Below, in pieces: positions 11,273 through 22,112 of a DNA stretch of 64,000 nucleotides; the stretch's first letter is position 1; the number at the start of each line of letters is the position of its first letter. The notes below the pieces were generated by a model that did no database searches, was not told where the DNA came from, and worked only from the letters and a program-made list of their open reading frames with translations. Origin of the DNA: Humulus lupulus (Eukaryota > Streptophyta > Magnoliopsida > Rosales > Cannabaceae); assembly GCF_963169125.1 (NCBI RefSeq), contig NC_084798.1, forward strand, positions 101,139,970-101,203,969. The letters are read 5' to 3'. A program made the position numbers and the translations under genes.

Positions 11273-12780
11273 ACTTCACACAACAACAAAAACAAACAAA
11301 CAAAGCAACAAACATTAACAATTAAGTTCTTGGATTACTTAATTGAAAAGTAAATAAAGGAAACAATATGTCCAAAAAAAATTGGGCAGCATTTCCCCTA
11401 TTTCTATCACATTTACCAAATTTAAAATGTGCATTTATACAGCACATGGTATACACAAAAATATTCAACTAATCAATCAAACAGGCATAATTCTAAAATT
11501 ACTAAATCCTAAAAAAAATTGACCAGCATTTCCCCTATTTCTATCATATTTCCCAAAATTTAAATAAACATATTTCATCACATAAACACAACAAACCAAT
11601 TAATCAATTAAACATGCATAATTCCCAAATTACTAAATCTTAAAAAAAAATTGGACAGCATTTCCCCTATTTCTATCATATTTCCCAAAATTTAAATAAA
11701 CATATATTCATCACATAAATACAACAAATCAAGTAATCAATCAAACATGCACAATTACATCCTTATATCACCGCAGCACACAGTCCCAAATCCTATCTCC
11801 ACTATTTTATAATTCGTACATGCTACTAAGTTCAATATATTAATTATACATTAAGGTTTAAAATATTACCTCTAATATAAAATCCTCCAAAGCTTGATCT
11901 CACCAACAAAGTTGTCAACAAAATACCTACTCAAATATAACAATATACAAAAAAATAATAAAAAAGTTAACAAAATATAAAGAAAAATATCATAAAGCTA
12001 TATTGTAACTAAATAAACAATAAAATGCTTAAAGAAAACAAATAATTTGTTATATGTACACATTTGTTTACTTAAACCCGAAATAATTTAAAAAAAAAAA
12101 AAAAGTTAACAACTCACATAAATAAAAATCGACTATAAATATCCTAACTAAATCAATAATAAAATATAACTTAAAAAAACAAACAATTTTAATATATACC
12201 TATTTAACCAATTAAACCCAAAATTTAAAAATAATTTAAAAAAGTTAACAAAATATAAACAAAAATTTACTAATAATAATCAAACTAAACATTTAATAAA
12301 ATGAAACTTATACAATATATATATGAATCTATATATATACTCATTTACATAGTAAATTCGAAATTAAAAAAAAAAAAGTTAATAAAACTATCTAAAAAGT
12401 AAAAATCCAAAATATAGTCAATTTATAAAAAAAAAAAAATTCACAAAAATTATATTTAAATCATAAAAATTAATAAAATTACACTTACTTGTGGTAATTG
12501 TGCAATGTGGGTTCTTGATGTAGAAAACCCCAACAATCCAATAAAGATTATGGGTTTTCAAATTATATCTTCAAAAAACAAAATCTATACAAAAAAATAA
12601 AAAAAAACTATATATAAGTTTCATAAACATATATAAATCATTATTTTAACATTAAAATTGAAAAAAAATGGCTGAAAACGTACCTAAATGGGGAGAACCT
12701 CGGTTGGCCGCCGCTGGTTTGGGAGGAAAACGGTATGAAATTATGGTATGAGTGAAATGGGGCTCGGCTGGGACGATGAG
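11273..12780. other. CACTA leader region upstream of tnp2
   Basis: Very AT-rich non-coding DNA between the transposase start and the right subterminal repeats. It holds a tandem repeat at about 11375-11765 and, from 11880 to 12480, many loose copies of an AAAAAGTTAACAAAATATAAA-like phrase. No open frame or domain was seen. The transposase promoter should lie here, but I could not single out a TATA box among many A/T runs. Confidence 0.6.
11375..11765. repeat. About 135 bp tandem repeat, nearly three copies
   Basis: The phrase CAGCATTTCCCCTATTTCTA recurs at about 11388, 11524 and 11657, each time after an A-run plus ATTG and followed by CA(C/T)ATTT(A/C)CC and an AAACATGCATAATT-like segment. 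Periods are about 137 and 132 bases; the second and third units are the most alike. Confidence 0.85.
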
Positions 12781-12806
12781 GGTTTTATTATGGGAGACCC
12801 AGTTGC

Positions 12807-12948
12807 GTCAGTGGCCCACTGACGGTAACGGGCGTTTGCGTCAGTGGGGCACTGACGCAAACGGCAAAGTAAAATGCGCGTTTTACTTTGCCGTTTGCGT
12901 CAGTGCCCCACTGACGCAAACGCCCGTTACCGTCAGTGGGCCACTGAC
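12807..12948. repeat. Subterminal perfect 68 bp inverted repeat (right side)
   Basis: Arm 12807-12874 is the exact reverse complement of arm 12881-12948; the loop is TGCGCG. Inside each arm are smaller palindromes (GTCAGTGGCCCACTGAC; GCGTCAGTGGGGCACTGACGC), so cruciform or slipped structures are also possible. A further motif-bearing segment follows to about 13120. Confidence 0.97.
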
Positions 12949-13118
12949 ACCGTTAACGGCCCGTTTGCATCAGTGCCCCACTGACACAAACGGTTCCATT
13001 AAACAGCGTCAGTGTACGTTATGACGCAATTGGGCCCTCATTTGTGGCAGTGTCCAACTGCCACAAATGCTAATTCTTGGTCAACAGCGTCAGTCAACTG
13101 CGTTGACTGACGCATTTG

Positions 13119-13149
13119 ACTGACACAATTGCCCTTTTTTGTAGTAGTG
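13119..13149. repeat. CACTA right terminal inverted repeat
   Basis: It reads, on the minus strand, CACTACTACAAAAAAGG and continues in partial match to 4193-4223. It is followed directly by the TSD TGA at 13150-13152 and then by the resumed Copia-1 LTR. Confidence 0.92.
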
Positions 13150-13268
13150 TGAACCACGTATACTTGTTTGTAAGTGTGTGTATGGTGCTGAGGTTTACTC
13201 TGTTCTTAGTTTAATTTGAGAGTCTTTTCTTGGTGTTGGTTGTTGATCTGAACTGGAAATTCTACAAT

Positions 13269-13278
13269 TGGTATCAGA
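13269..13278 (+). other. Copia-1 primer binding site
   Basis: TGGTATCAGA lies three bases after the LTR end TCTACA. This complements the 3' end of plant initiator tRNA-Met, the usual copia primer. Confidence 0.88.
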
Positions 13279-13344
13279 AGCCAGGCTGTTCGAAGGAGAT
13301 CTTGATTTTGTCAAATTCAAGATTTTGGTGAACAATCAGAGGAA

Positions 13345-16300
13345 ATGGGGAGTGCAAAGTTCGATCTTGAAAAGTTTGCAGACAAGAATGATTTTGGGTT
13401 ATGGCGTGTGAAGATGAGAGCCTTGCTAACAAGGATTGCATGATGCTTTGTTGGAGGAGAAGAAACTATCAGCTTCATTGTCTGAAAAGGAGAAGACTGA
13501 CATTCTTGAAAAGGCACATAGTGCTATAATTCTTAGTCTTGGAGACAAAGTTCCGAGGGAAGTTTCAAAGGAAACAACAACAGCTGGTTTGTGGCTCAAG
13601 CTGGAGAATCTTTACATGGTGAAATCCTTGGCCAATCGACTGTTCTTGAAGCAGAACCTGTATTCTTTTAGAATGACACCAGGTAAAAATATTGAAGATT
13701 ATTTGGATGATTTCAATAAGATAATTCTTGATCTTGAGAATATAGGAATCAAGATAGAAGATGAGGACCAAGCTATCATAGTTCTGAATTCTATACCAAC
13801 CGAAAGCTATGAACATTTCGTGGATACCATGATGTATGGTAAAGACTCATTGACATTAGAGGAAGTTCAAACTGCATTAATGCCTAAGGAGATTAAGAGA
13901 AGATCAGAACAGAAAGAAGAGAATTCTGGTGATGGTTTGATGGTTCGGGGTAAGACTATCAAGAAGGAGAACAGGGGTCAGCAAGATTCCAGTAAAGGGA
14001 AAACGAATTCAAAGTTCAAAAGAAGTTGCTTTGTATGTAATTAAGCTTCTCATTTGAAGAAAGACTGTCCAGTTTTGAAGAGTTATAATCAAAAGAAACA
14101 TGGTGATGCAGATGTGGTATCCGAAGGTGCTGACAGTGAAGGTTATGAAAGTGCAGGGGTCTTAGCGGTGACAAATGGAAATACTGAGCTAGGATGGGTT
14201 ATAGACTCAGGTTGTTCATTTCATATCTGCCCTGACAAACAACAATTCTCAGATTACAAAAGCATTAATGGTGGCACTGTTAAACTTGGTGATAATCGAT
14301 CATGTTCTGTTATGGGAGTTGGATTAGTCAAGTTACTCTTAGAAGGAGGAGATGTTACTGAATTGAAGCAAATAAGGCATGTTCCAGATATTAAAAGAAA
14401 TCTCATATCTGTGGCAATGCTTGATCAGAATGGTTACTCAGCCAAAGTAGAAAATGGCTTGTTAAAGGTAATCAAGGGATCAATGTTAGTCATGAAATGC
14501 TCTATAGTAAATGGAATTTATGTACTGCAAGGAAATACATTGAAGAACCAGATCGATGTAGTTTTCGAATGATCCTAAGAATAAAACAATGATCTGGCAC
14601 AGAAGGCTTGGGCATGCTAGTCATGTTGGCTTAAAGATTCTTAGCAAGAAAGGAGTATTTGGAAAAGATCAAATTCAAGACTTAACATTCTGTGAACAAT
14701 GTGTGCTTAGGAAATCTACAAGGGTAAAGTTTGGTATTGGAATGCACAAGACAAAAGACATTTTGGACTATATACATTCAGATTTATGGGGGCCATCTAG
14801 AATTATATCCAGAGGTGGTGCTAGGTATTTTTTAACTTTTATAGATGATCATTCAAGATATGTATGGGTTTATATCTTAAGGAATAAAAATGATGTCTTT
14901 GAAAAGTTTAAAGAATACAAAATCATGCTAGAAAATCAGACTGGTAAGAGGATTAAGAAGCTGAGAACTAACAATGGTCTAGAGTTTTGTGCAGACATTT
15001 TTAACAATTTTTGCAGAAAAGTTGGGATTGGAAGGCATCTAACAGTTCCTAGAACCCCTCAGCAGAATGGACTAGCCGAGAGGATGAACAGGACAATTTT
15101 GGAGAGAGTCAGATGTATGCTGATTTTTTCAGGACTGCCAAAGAACTTTTGGGCAGAAGCTGTTGTTACAGCATGTTATTTGATTAGTAGGTGTCCATCT
15201 TCAGCTATAGAGTTCAAAACCCCAGTAGAAATGTGGACTGGACATGTAACTAAGTATGATCATTTGAGGATTTTCAGGTGTGTTGCTTATGCTCACATAA
15301 AGCAAGATAAATTGGAACCAAGAGCTACGAGATGCATTTTTCTAGGATACCCCGAAGGAGTGAAAGGTTACAAGAATTGGAGTATAGAACCAGGAAATCA
15401 TCAAAGGTACTTTGTTAGTCGTGATGTAATTTTTGAAGAGGATAAGATGTACAAAGATGTTGTTCAGAGACAAGACAATCATTTGAGCAAAGCATCAGAT
15501 ATACAGTCACAAGTTGAGGTGGAGATTGCTATACCAAATGGTCAAAAGGAACAAGTTGAAACAGAAAGAACAATCGAAGAAGAAGCACAAGAGTCATCTG
15601 ATAGTGACATAGATCAGGAAGTTGACACTCAAGATTATCAACTGGTCAGAGATCGAAAATGAAGAGCCATTAAGGCACCTGACATATTTGGATATGCTGA
15701 TATTGTGCATTATGCTCTTAATATAGCTAGCTTGAGTAATGAGGAACCAAGCACTTATGAAGAGGCAATGCTGTCAAGTGATAAACTTGAGTGGGAGAAT
15801 ACTATGAAGGAAGAAATAGAGTCTCTTAACAAGAATGCAACATGGATACTAGTTGAAAGGCCTGCTGGAAAGAAAGTGGTCAGCAGCAGATGGATATATA
15901 AGTTCAAAGATGAAATCCCTGGGGTTGAAAAAGCTAGATATAAGGCTAGATTAGTTGAAAGAGGGTTTACTCAAAGAGAGGTTATTGATTACAATGAGAT
16001 ATTCTCTCCTGTAGTAAAACATACATCTATTAGAATGTTACTAAGTCTAGTAGCTGTGGAGGATCTTGAGCTAGAACAACTAGATGTTAAAACAACTTTT
16101 CTTCATGGGGATTTAGAAGAACAAATTTTGATGAAACAACCAAAGGGTTATGAGGTGAAGGGGAAGGAAGATCATGTATGTCTATTAAAGAGGTCTTTGT
16201 ATGGATTAAAGCAATCACCTCGACAATGGACAAGCGTTTTGATGATTTTGTCATCAAAATTGGTTTCAAGAGAAGCTCTTATGATAGCTGTGTGTATGTT

Positions 16301-17290
16301 CGAAATACAAAGACTCTTGTTTATCTACTATTGTATGTAGATGATATGCTTATTGCAAGCAAGCATATGGAAGAAATAGACAAGGTAAAGAAGCTGTTAA
16401 AAAGAGAGTTTGACATGAAGGACTTAGGTGCAACAAAGAAAATTCTTGGCATAGAAATTCATAGGGACAGAAAGGCTAGAAGATTGAAGCTATCTCAGAG
16501 TGGATATATTTCAAAATTTTTGAATAAATTTGGTTTTACTGATGTCAAACCAGTTGTTGTTCCTTTTAGTCAAGAGTTTAAACTCTCATGCACTCAATCT
16601 CCTCTCACTGAAGAAGAAGGCATATATATGGAGAAAATTCCATACACAAATGTAGTAGGGAGTAACATGTATGTTATGGTGTGTACCCGACCTGATTTGT
16701 GTTATGGAGTTAGTATGGTTAGCAGGTTTATGGGAAAACCAGGCATGGAACGTTGGAGAGCTGTCAAAAATATTATGAGATATCTAAAAGGTACTATAAA
16801 TGTTGGATTTGTTTATGGTTCAAATTTTAACAAATCAGATGTTGTTGGATATGTAGATTCAGACTATGTAGGTGATGTTGATACTAGAAGGTCCCAAACT
16901 GGCTATGTTTTTCAGTTATATGGTTGTACAATAAGATGGAAAGCCAATCTACAATCTATTGTGGCCTTATCTACTACCGAAGCAGAGTACATTGCATGCA
17001 CAAAGGCTGTTAAAGAAGCTATATGGCTTAAAGGAATCACTAGAGAACTTGGAGTTGAATAGAAATTTATTGCAGTGTTTAGTGACAGCCAAAGTGCTTT
17101 ACATCTGAGTAAGAATCAAGTATTTCATGAAAGGACCAAACACATTGATGTGAGACTGCACTTTATTAGAGATATAATTTCAGAAGGGAAGATTAAACTC
17201 AACAAAGTCTACTCAAGACAATCCTGCTGACATGCTCACCAAGCCACTGCCAACAGCAAAGTTTAGGCATTGTCTAACTTTGCTATAGAT
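13345..17290 (+). pseudogene. Copia-1 gag-pol, decayed
   Basis: Gag starts at 13345 (MGSAKFDLEKFADKNDFG) and shifts frame near 13430. The zinc knuckle (CFVCN, then HLKKDC) is cut by a TAA at about 14041. The protease has WVIDSGCSFH near 14196. Integrase (14589-15660) has the HHCC zinc region, Asp in HSDLWGP and Glu in NGLAERMN, but the second catalytic Asp is Asn (LRTNNGLEF, codon 14970-14972). A TGA ends that segment at 15660-15662. Reverse transcriptase (15705 onward) shifts frame near 16225; the active site YVDDMLIASK is present near 16336. RNase H follows (SDYVGDVDTRRSQTGYVFQL; STTEAEYIACTKA), broken by a TAG at 17060-17062 and another frame change near 17215. It cannot make a working polyprotein. 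Confidence 0.9.
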
Positions 17291-17370
17291 CACTGAAGAA
17301 TGATGCATAGTGGTCGTGGATTCCAGCCTCATAGTTTAATTTTTTGTGTATTTTTCTTGTATAAGCTAGT

Positions 17371-17387
17371 AGTCAAGGTGGAGAATT
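17371..17387 (+). other. Copia-1 polypurine tract
   Basis: A purine-rich run (AAGGTGGAGAA) sits just before the 3' LTR start TGTGATATT. This is where plus-strand DNA priming occurs in LTR elements; identified by position and composition. Confidence 0.7.
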
Positions 17388-17692
17388 TGTGATATTATTG
17401 GCTGCTATCTTATTGGCTGTTATGTTTACTGTTACTATAACTAAATTATGTTATGTTTAGAAAGGCTTGAGTATTTTTCTATATATATACTCAAGGTTTG
17501 GCATTTTAGACTGTAACTTGTAATAAGAAATTACTAATCAATAAAGACTGTTGAGAGCTGGTTTCCCCGTGGATGTAGGTTGTTTAATACAACTGAACCA
17601 CGTATACTTGTTTGTAAGTGTGTGTGTGTGGTGCTGAGGTTTACTCTATTCTTAGTTTAATTTGAGAGTCTTTTCTTGGTGTTGGTTGTTGA
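17388..17692 (+). repeat. Copia-1 3' LTR, truncated
   Basis: It matches the reassembled 5' LTR from TGTGATATTATTGG to TTGGTTGTTGA, including the AATAAAGACTG poly(A) signal region. The final bases present in the 5' copy (about 20, ending TCTACA) are missing; the next base belongs to the Copia-2 RNase H fragment. A GT microsatellite is slightly longer here than in the 5' LTR. Confidence 0.9.
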
Positions 17693-18158
17693 AGCACGCT
17701 CAGTTTGCTACGTAATGAAGAAAATTGACTGACATATATGCAACTTGATCTTCTGTAGGAATAAATTGAATCGAGAGTTGTTGACGAATGACCATGTCCA
17801 TGATGAAATCCATCTCAATGTGTTTTGTGCGGGCGTGAAACACTAAATTTCCAGCAAGGTGTGTGGCACTCATGCTATCACACCGTATTGTTGGGATTGA
17901 GTCAAGTGACATACCCAATTCAGTAAAGAGTTGAAACCAAGTTATTTCAGTTGCTGCATTTGATAATGCACGGTATTCTAACTCTGTGCTATTGCGAGAA
18001 ACAACACATTGCTTGTTTAAGGACCATGGGATGAGGCTATCATAAAAAAATATAGAAAATCCACCAGTGTTATGCCTGTCATCAGGGCCGGAGGCCCAAT
18101 CGGCTGATAATAAGCGAAGTGAAGAGGAAGCTGTCATTATGATTCCATGAGTTTTAGT
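17693..18158 (-). pseudogene. Copia-2 RNase H fragment
   Basis: The minus frame reads LLSADWASGPDDRHNTGGFS, then WSLNKQCVVSRNSTELEYRA, TKHIEMDFIMDMV and IPTEDQVAYM, the RNase H end of copia pol. Only this domain is left: the rest of gag-pol between the LTR (which ends at 18159) and RNase H is deleted, and the 3' end meets the truncated Copia-1 LTR. The downstream frame ends early (HYVAN then stop). Confidence 0.85.
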
Positions 18159-19022
18159 TGTAGGAAATGCATATTACAAGTTCTTGTTTATTTTCATTTA
18201 ATTCACATATTATCAAACAAACATGCAAATTTCTAGAACATGCTCCCATGAAATTGACATAATAAACACAGAGTAAAGTTATTGGAAACTTACATTGCAT
18301 AGCGGAACTGGAACAACTCATTCCTTTAGATTCTCTAACCTTGAATCCTGGTAGTAGCAGAGTATAATCAAGAATTTGAACTGGATTAACAACATAGTCT
18401 TCCTCACCAAGCCTTTGATCAACCTATAACTAGTCTGGGCTTCTTCTCAACACATGAGATAAGAAATAGAGGAGAAAATAAGACAAAGTGAAAGGCTGTG
18501 AGTAGATGCTCTAGGGAGTTTTTCTCTTAATTAAACTTATCCAATTCAATTCTGTACAAAACCCTAAAGCTAAGTATCCTTTTATAGATTTCACTTAAGC
18601 ATTATTTAAATAAATAATTAATTAAAATAGTAGAGAAAAATCCCTATAGTGGTCGAAATCCACTATGGGCCCTGGGCCTTGGATTTTTGCAATTTAAATT
18701 CAAGTCCATTGGACATAAATTCAAATCCCCTTTTATTTTTACCATAATTAACTAATTAGTTAAATATTTAAATCCTTATTCAAATTAAATATTTATAATT
18801 GGAACTTTGATTTAAATTTATTTAATAATTTAACACCAATTTGTCATAATTAATAAATTTACAAATTTTCTCTTTTATTCTCTAATCACATATCTTTGTA
18901 AAATTTTCCAAAATTGACTTGGTCAACTTTAAAAATCCTAATTGATAATTAAATCAATTAATTGAGACATTCTAGATGATTAACTCAAAGGTGATGCAGG
19001 GACCATGGATCCATGAAATAAA
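18159..19022 (-). repeat. Copia-2 LTR, piece 1 (3' part)
   Basis: Read on the minus strand it aligns with the second half of the Copia-3 LTR (for example CAATTAATTGATTTAATTAT, a CTATAAAAGG TATA box and the CATGTGTTGAGAA segment) but is clearly diverged. It ends in CTACA at 18159. The right end was cut at ATAAA by Gypsy-B; the LTR resumes at 44588. Confidence 0.85.
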
Positions 19023-19801
19023 TGTAATGCCCTGGTTAACCAAAACCGTTACACTGCGTGTTTAAAAAAGTGCTTAAATCGCTAAGTGAGTCATTTGGAC
19101 TAAATGTGTAATTATAGACTAAGTCAGGGTCAGATATCAAAAGATTTGGTCAACAAAATGATTATTTTTCATTAAAAATAATAAGTTTAAACACGGGATC
19201 CCAAAAATTAGTTATAGACTTATAAAAGACAAATAGAATACAACTTAGATGTCCTAAGCGGCAAAACAGGGTTCAACCTTAGTTCCTCCCAGGCTATCCC
19301 GGAAATGATGGTCGAGTAGGCTGCATATGTACACACCGCCCTTGAAGCTCTCCAACTCACGACTGGTCTAGCTATCACTTTTTCTTACTTGCACCACATA
19401 GCACCCGTGAGCCAAGACTCAACAAGAAAACTTAAATCAACATGCACAACTAGATAATGGTATAAAAGCGGTAAACATAAACCAGTAAATTCAATCAATA
19501 ACAGGATATAAGCAACCATCTTAACAGTAACACTTAGCTCAATCAAATGCATAAGCCAATCTCATCAGTCAGTATAAATAATTAAGTGCAAAAAACACTT
19601 CTATTTATTGTATAATGTTCAGGCCCGACGTCCTTACGCCAAGTCCTCTGGTTCTATAGCCGACCTCGACACCCTTAGGCCGAGTTGCGTTTTGCACGCT
19701 TGCTATCGACCACCAGCACCCTTAGGCCAACATTTAATCAGATATAATCACAAATGCATAATGCAGAACAAGCAGTCAAAGGTAGCATATACAAGCATTC
19801 C
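19023..19801 (-). repeat. Gypsy-B 3' LTR, piece 3 (3' end)
   Basis: It aligns base for base, with moderate divergence, to 42273-43055 of the 5' LTR: TGTAATGC(C/T)CTGGTTAACC at the left end and CAAGCAGTCAAAGG near the right. Gypsy-A interrupts it at 19802. The putative LTR-intron acceptor here has lost its CAG (near 19391). Confidence 0.88.
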
Positions 19802-22076
19802 TGTAACATCATGGATAGCCAAGATCGCTACACTGTGTATTTGTAAAGGTGCAGGACTTGCTAATCAAGCCAACAGTTAAAAACGTGAATTCTAAAGTCA
19901 TTAATGTGCTAGGGTTAAAAGGTTTTGATCTCAAAAGGATACTTTCCATATAATTAAACATTTACACATGGGATCCCAAAAGAAATAGCGTTTAAAAGTC
20001 CGTTTACAAAATTTCCAGAGTTTAGACAACCACCAGCCATTCTAAAGGCAAAACAGAAGTTTAGGGATTTCCTGTCCCTGTCTCTCCTCAATCGTGGCGG
20101 ATGAGCACACATTTTGCTCTCAGAGCTCTCCAAATCAGGGCTGATCAAGCTTGCCCTTGCCTTTACCTGCACCACGAAGCACCCGTGAGCCAAGGCCCAG
20201 CAAGAAAACATATCATATTATATAACAAGCAATAATAACATTTGGATAACACTTTAAGCATGGTCATACACTCGACATACCACAACAACCACAGAGCATG
20301 AAGATTCAACCAAAGAGTCAGCTAATTATCACCCAGCTAAACAACATAACAATCCACCAATCAATAATAACAAACAAATCACATAATAATCAGGGTCGAC
20401 ACCTTAGGTCGCACCCTCTGTTTACCCCACTGACTCCGACCCGCTTAAACCGAGCTCAGTGCATAATAAGCTGTCCTCAGCTACCAGTGGCCGAGCCGCG
20501 CCCTATGCGCTAGTGTAAACTTTGCCACTCTTAGGCTGTTGGTTTACTGTTTACATGGCATGATACCATCCTTTACGAAGCATACAAAATAGGGAACACT
20601 TAGTCCCATCATAAATCCACATCCGGGTGCAGTTTTCTTACCTTTAATTTCCAAGTTTACTGATTACGAGTGACGCCTCTCGAGCACGATCCGCTTCCCG
20701 AGCCCTAGCTTAATACCTAGCCACAACCAAGATAGGGAGTACCATTAATAATCGTATTAATATTTCCGGACGGAGTTCTAGCTTCCGGGACATCGAGTTC
20801 CACCAAACGCGGTGGTGGAATCGATCTCGAGCACTCTAGGTTAGGTTCCCACGCTTAAAACCTCCAAAAGACCAAAAATATCCTTAAGGGCTGCGACCCT
20901 TGAAACAAAGGCTAGGCCTCTCTGAAGACCCTGCGGCCCTGCCTGTGGCACCGCGACGCTTCCCCACTGAAGAGCCTCCTTGGCTCTTCCTTGCTTCACA
21001 GGGCCGTGGCACTCTAGAACAGAGCCGCGGCCCAGCCCTTTGTACCCAGAAAAACCACCATTCCCATCATTCTAACCTTGCTCAAAGCCACCCCAAAGCA
21101 CCCCAATTCCAAAACCCATTGTTCATAAGACTTTTAACATGATTCTAGCAACATAATTCAACAAAAACCTAGCTCAAAAACTCATTAAAATCCCATTTTG
21201 ATTTCTGAAACCCAGTAGCTCAAGAACTCTAAAACCAGTCATGCAAACTCAGAATTTAAACCATAAATTACGAATTGAAGCTTACCTTCTTTGATGAACC
21301 ACTTCCTTAACATATTTCTGAGCTAAAACCCAAGCTTCTCAGCTTTAATTCAATCCTTAACATCAAAACCATAAACACTTTTAATACTCAGCCAAAACTC
21401 ATAATTCTAATGATCAGGAGTATAGCCCAGCCCTTACCTTAATCCTGGTTGAGTTCCCTTAGCTGAACACTAGACTAAACCTTCAAGTTTCCAATCTAAA
21501 CCACTGAATTCCGAGCTGAATTCCCTTAGGTTTCAGTAGTTTTTCTTGAGAGAGAGAAAAGAAGGAAGAGAGGAGCAAAAAGGGTCGGTTTGGGTTTTTG
21601 TTCTACTGTTTTCTATTTAATTAGTCTAACCTTAGTTAATTAAGTCAATCCCGAGGCTCGGGGTATCGAAAACGTCCCTGAGGGAAAAATGGTAAAATTC
21701 CCCAATTTTCCCGCCTAGGCTTCCTAACCTCATATATATCTCTATATATTTATTTCCATAACCCGATAACCCAAATAATCATCTAATACCCGAAATACCC
21801 CTTGACTTGCCCCAAGTCAACTATTAAGCCTCGTTGTGACTTTCCCGCTAACTAGCTCCCTAGGATCGCCTCGAGTCGCACGCTGCAGATTTACCCACAT
21901 AATAATGTGGCTATCACAAATATAACATATAATCACATTTACATTCATATAATCATACAAGCATGCTTATCATATAATCACACGTTAATTTAATAAATTC
22001 ACACATAAACTAATTATGCCCTCTCGGCACACTAATCAAGGCCCTTAAGCCATATTAGTGATTTTGGGTCGTTACA
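19802..22076 (-). repeat. Gypsy-A 3' LTR, full length 2,275 bp
   Basis: On the minus strand it starts TGTAACGACCCAAAATCAC at 22076 and ends GATGTTACA at 19802. It contains a GC-rich repeat block (20885-21045), a candidate intron with donor at 20641 (AAAG/GTAAGAAAACTGC) and acceptor at 20167 (GTGCAG/GTAAAG), 475 bp, and just before the acceptor the conserved block TTTTCTTGCTGGG..CACGGGTGC. Confidence 0.92.
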
Positions 22077-22092
22077 ACTATCCCCTCCTACT
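22077..22092 (-). other. Gypsy-A polypurine tract
   Basis: The minus strand reads AGTAGGAGGGGATAGT directly before the 3' LTR. The bases before it (AATTTCGAGGACAAAATTCT) are the usual gypsy stretch between the end of pol and the tract. Confidence 0.85.
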
Positions 22093-22112
22093 GAGAATTT
22101 TGTCCTCGAAAT

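Larger units (their letters stand above)
4193..13149 (-). mobile_element. CACTA (En/Spm) DNA transposon, 8,957 bp
   Basis: The ends are CACCACAACAAAAAAGG (left) and, as the reverse complement on the right, CACTACTACAAAAAAGG. It is flanked by a 3 bp TSD, TGA, at 4190-4192 and 13150-13152, the target-site size of the CACTA superfamily. Two genes on the minus strand fit the family: a TNP2-like transposase (7871-11272) and a second gene with Transposase_24-like, DUF8039-like and Ulp1 regions (4732-7774). Subterminal regions are packed with copies of GCGTCAGTGGGGCACTG in both orientations, the kind of subterminal repeats that TNPA-type proteins bind. The left terminus has CACCA instead of CACTA. 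Both genes carry disabling changes, so the copy is probably non-autonomous now. Confidence 0.95.
3985..13266 (+). repeat. Copia-1 5' LTR, split by CACTA element
   Basis: The left piece is 3985-4192 and the right piece 13150-13266; the CACTA element and one copy of its 3 bp TSD lie between. Aligned to the 3' LTR (17388 onward), the junction reads CAACTGA/ACCACG in the uninterrupted copy, which proves both the insertion point and the TGA duplication. The LTR begins TGTG and ends TCTACA just before the PBS. It carries a TATATATA run and an AATAAA signal. Confidence 0.92.
3985..17692 (+). mobile_element. Copia-1 LTR retrotransposon (Tork/TNT1-like), interrupted
   Basis: The element runs 5' LTR (3985-13266, split by the CACTA insertion), PBS (13269), gag-pol (about 13345-17290), polypurine tract (about 17371-17387) and 3' LTR (17388-17692). 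The two LTR copies match closely from TGTGATATTATTGG through the AATAAAGACTGTTGAG region. Without the insertion the 5' LTR is about 320 bp. The domain order protease, integrase, reverse transcriptase, RNase H is Ty1/copia; the gag start KFADKNDFGLWRVKMRALL and the pre-integrase region resemble the Tork/TNT1 group, which is an inference from memory. The 3' LTR lacks about 20 terminal bases, so no TSD can be checked. Confidence 0.9.
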
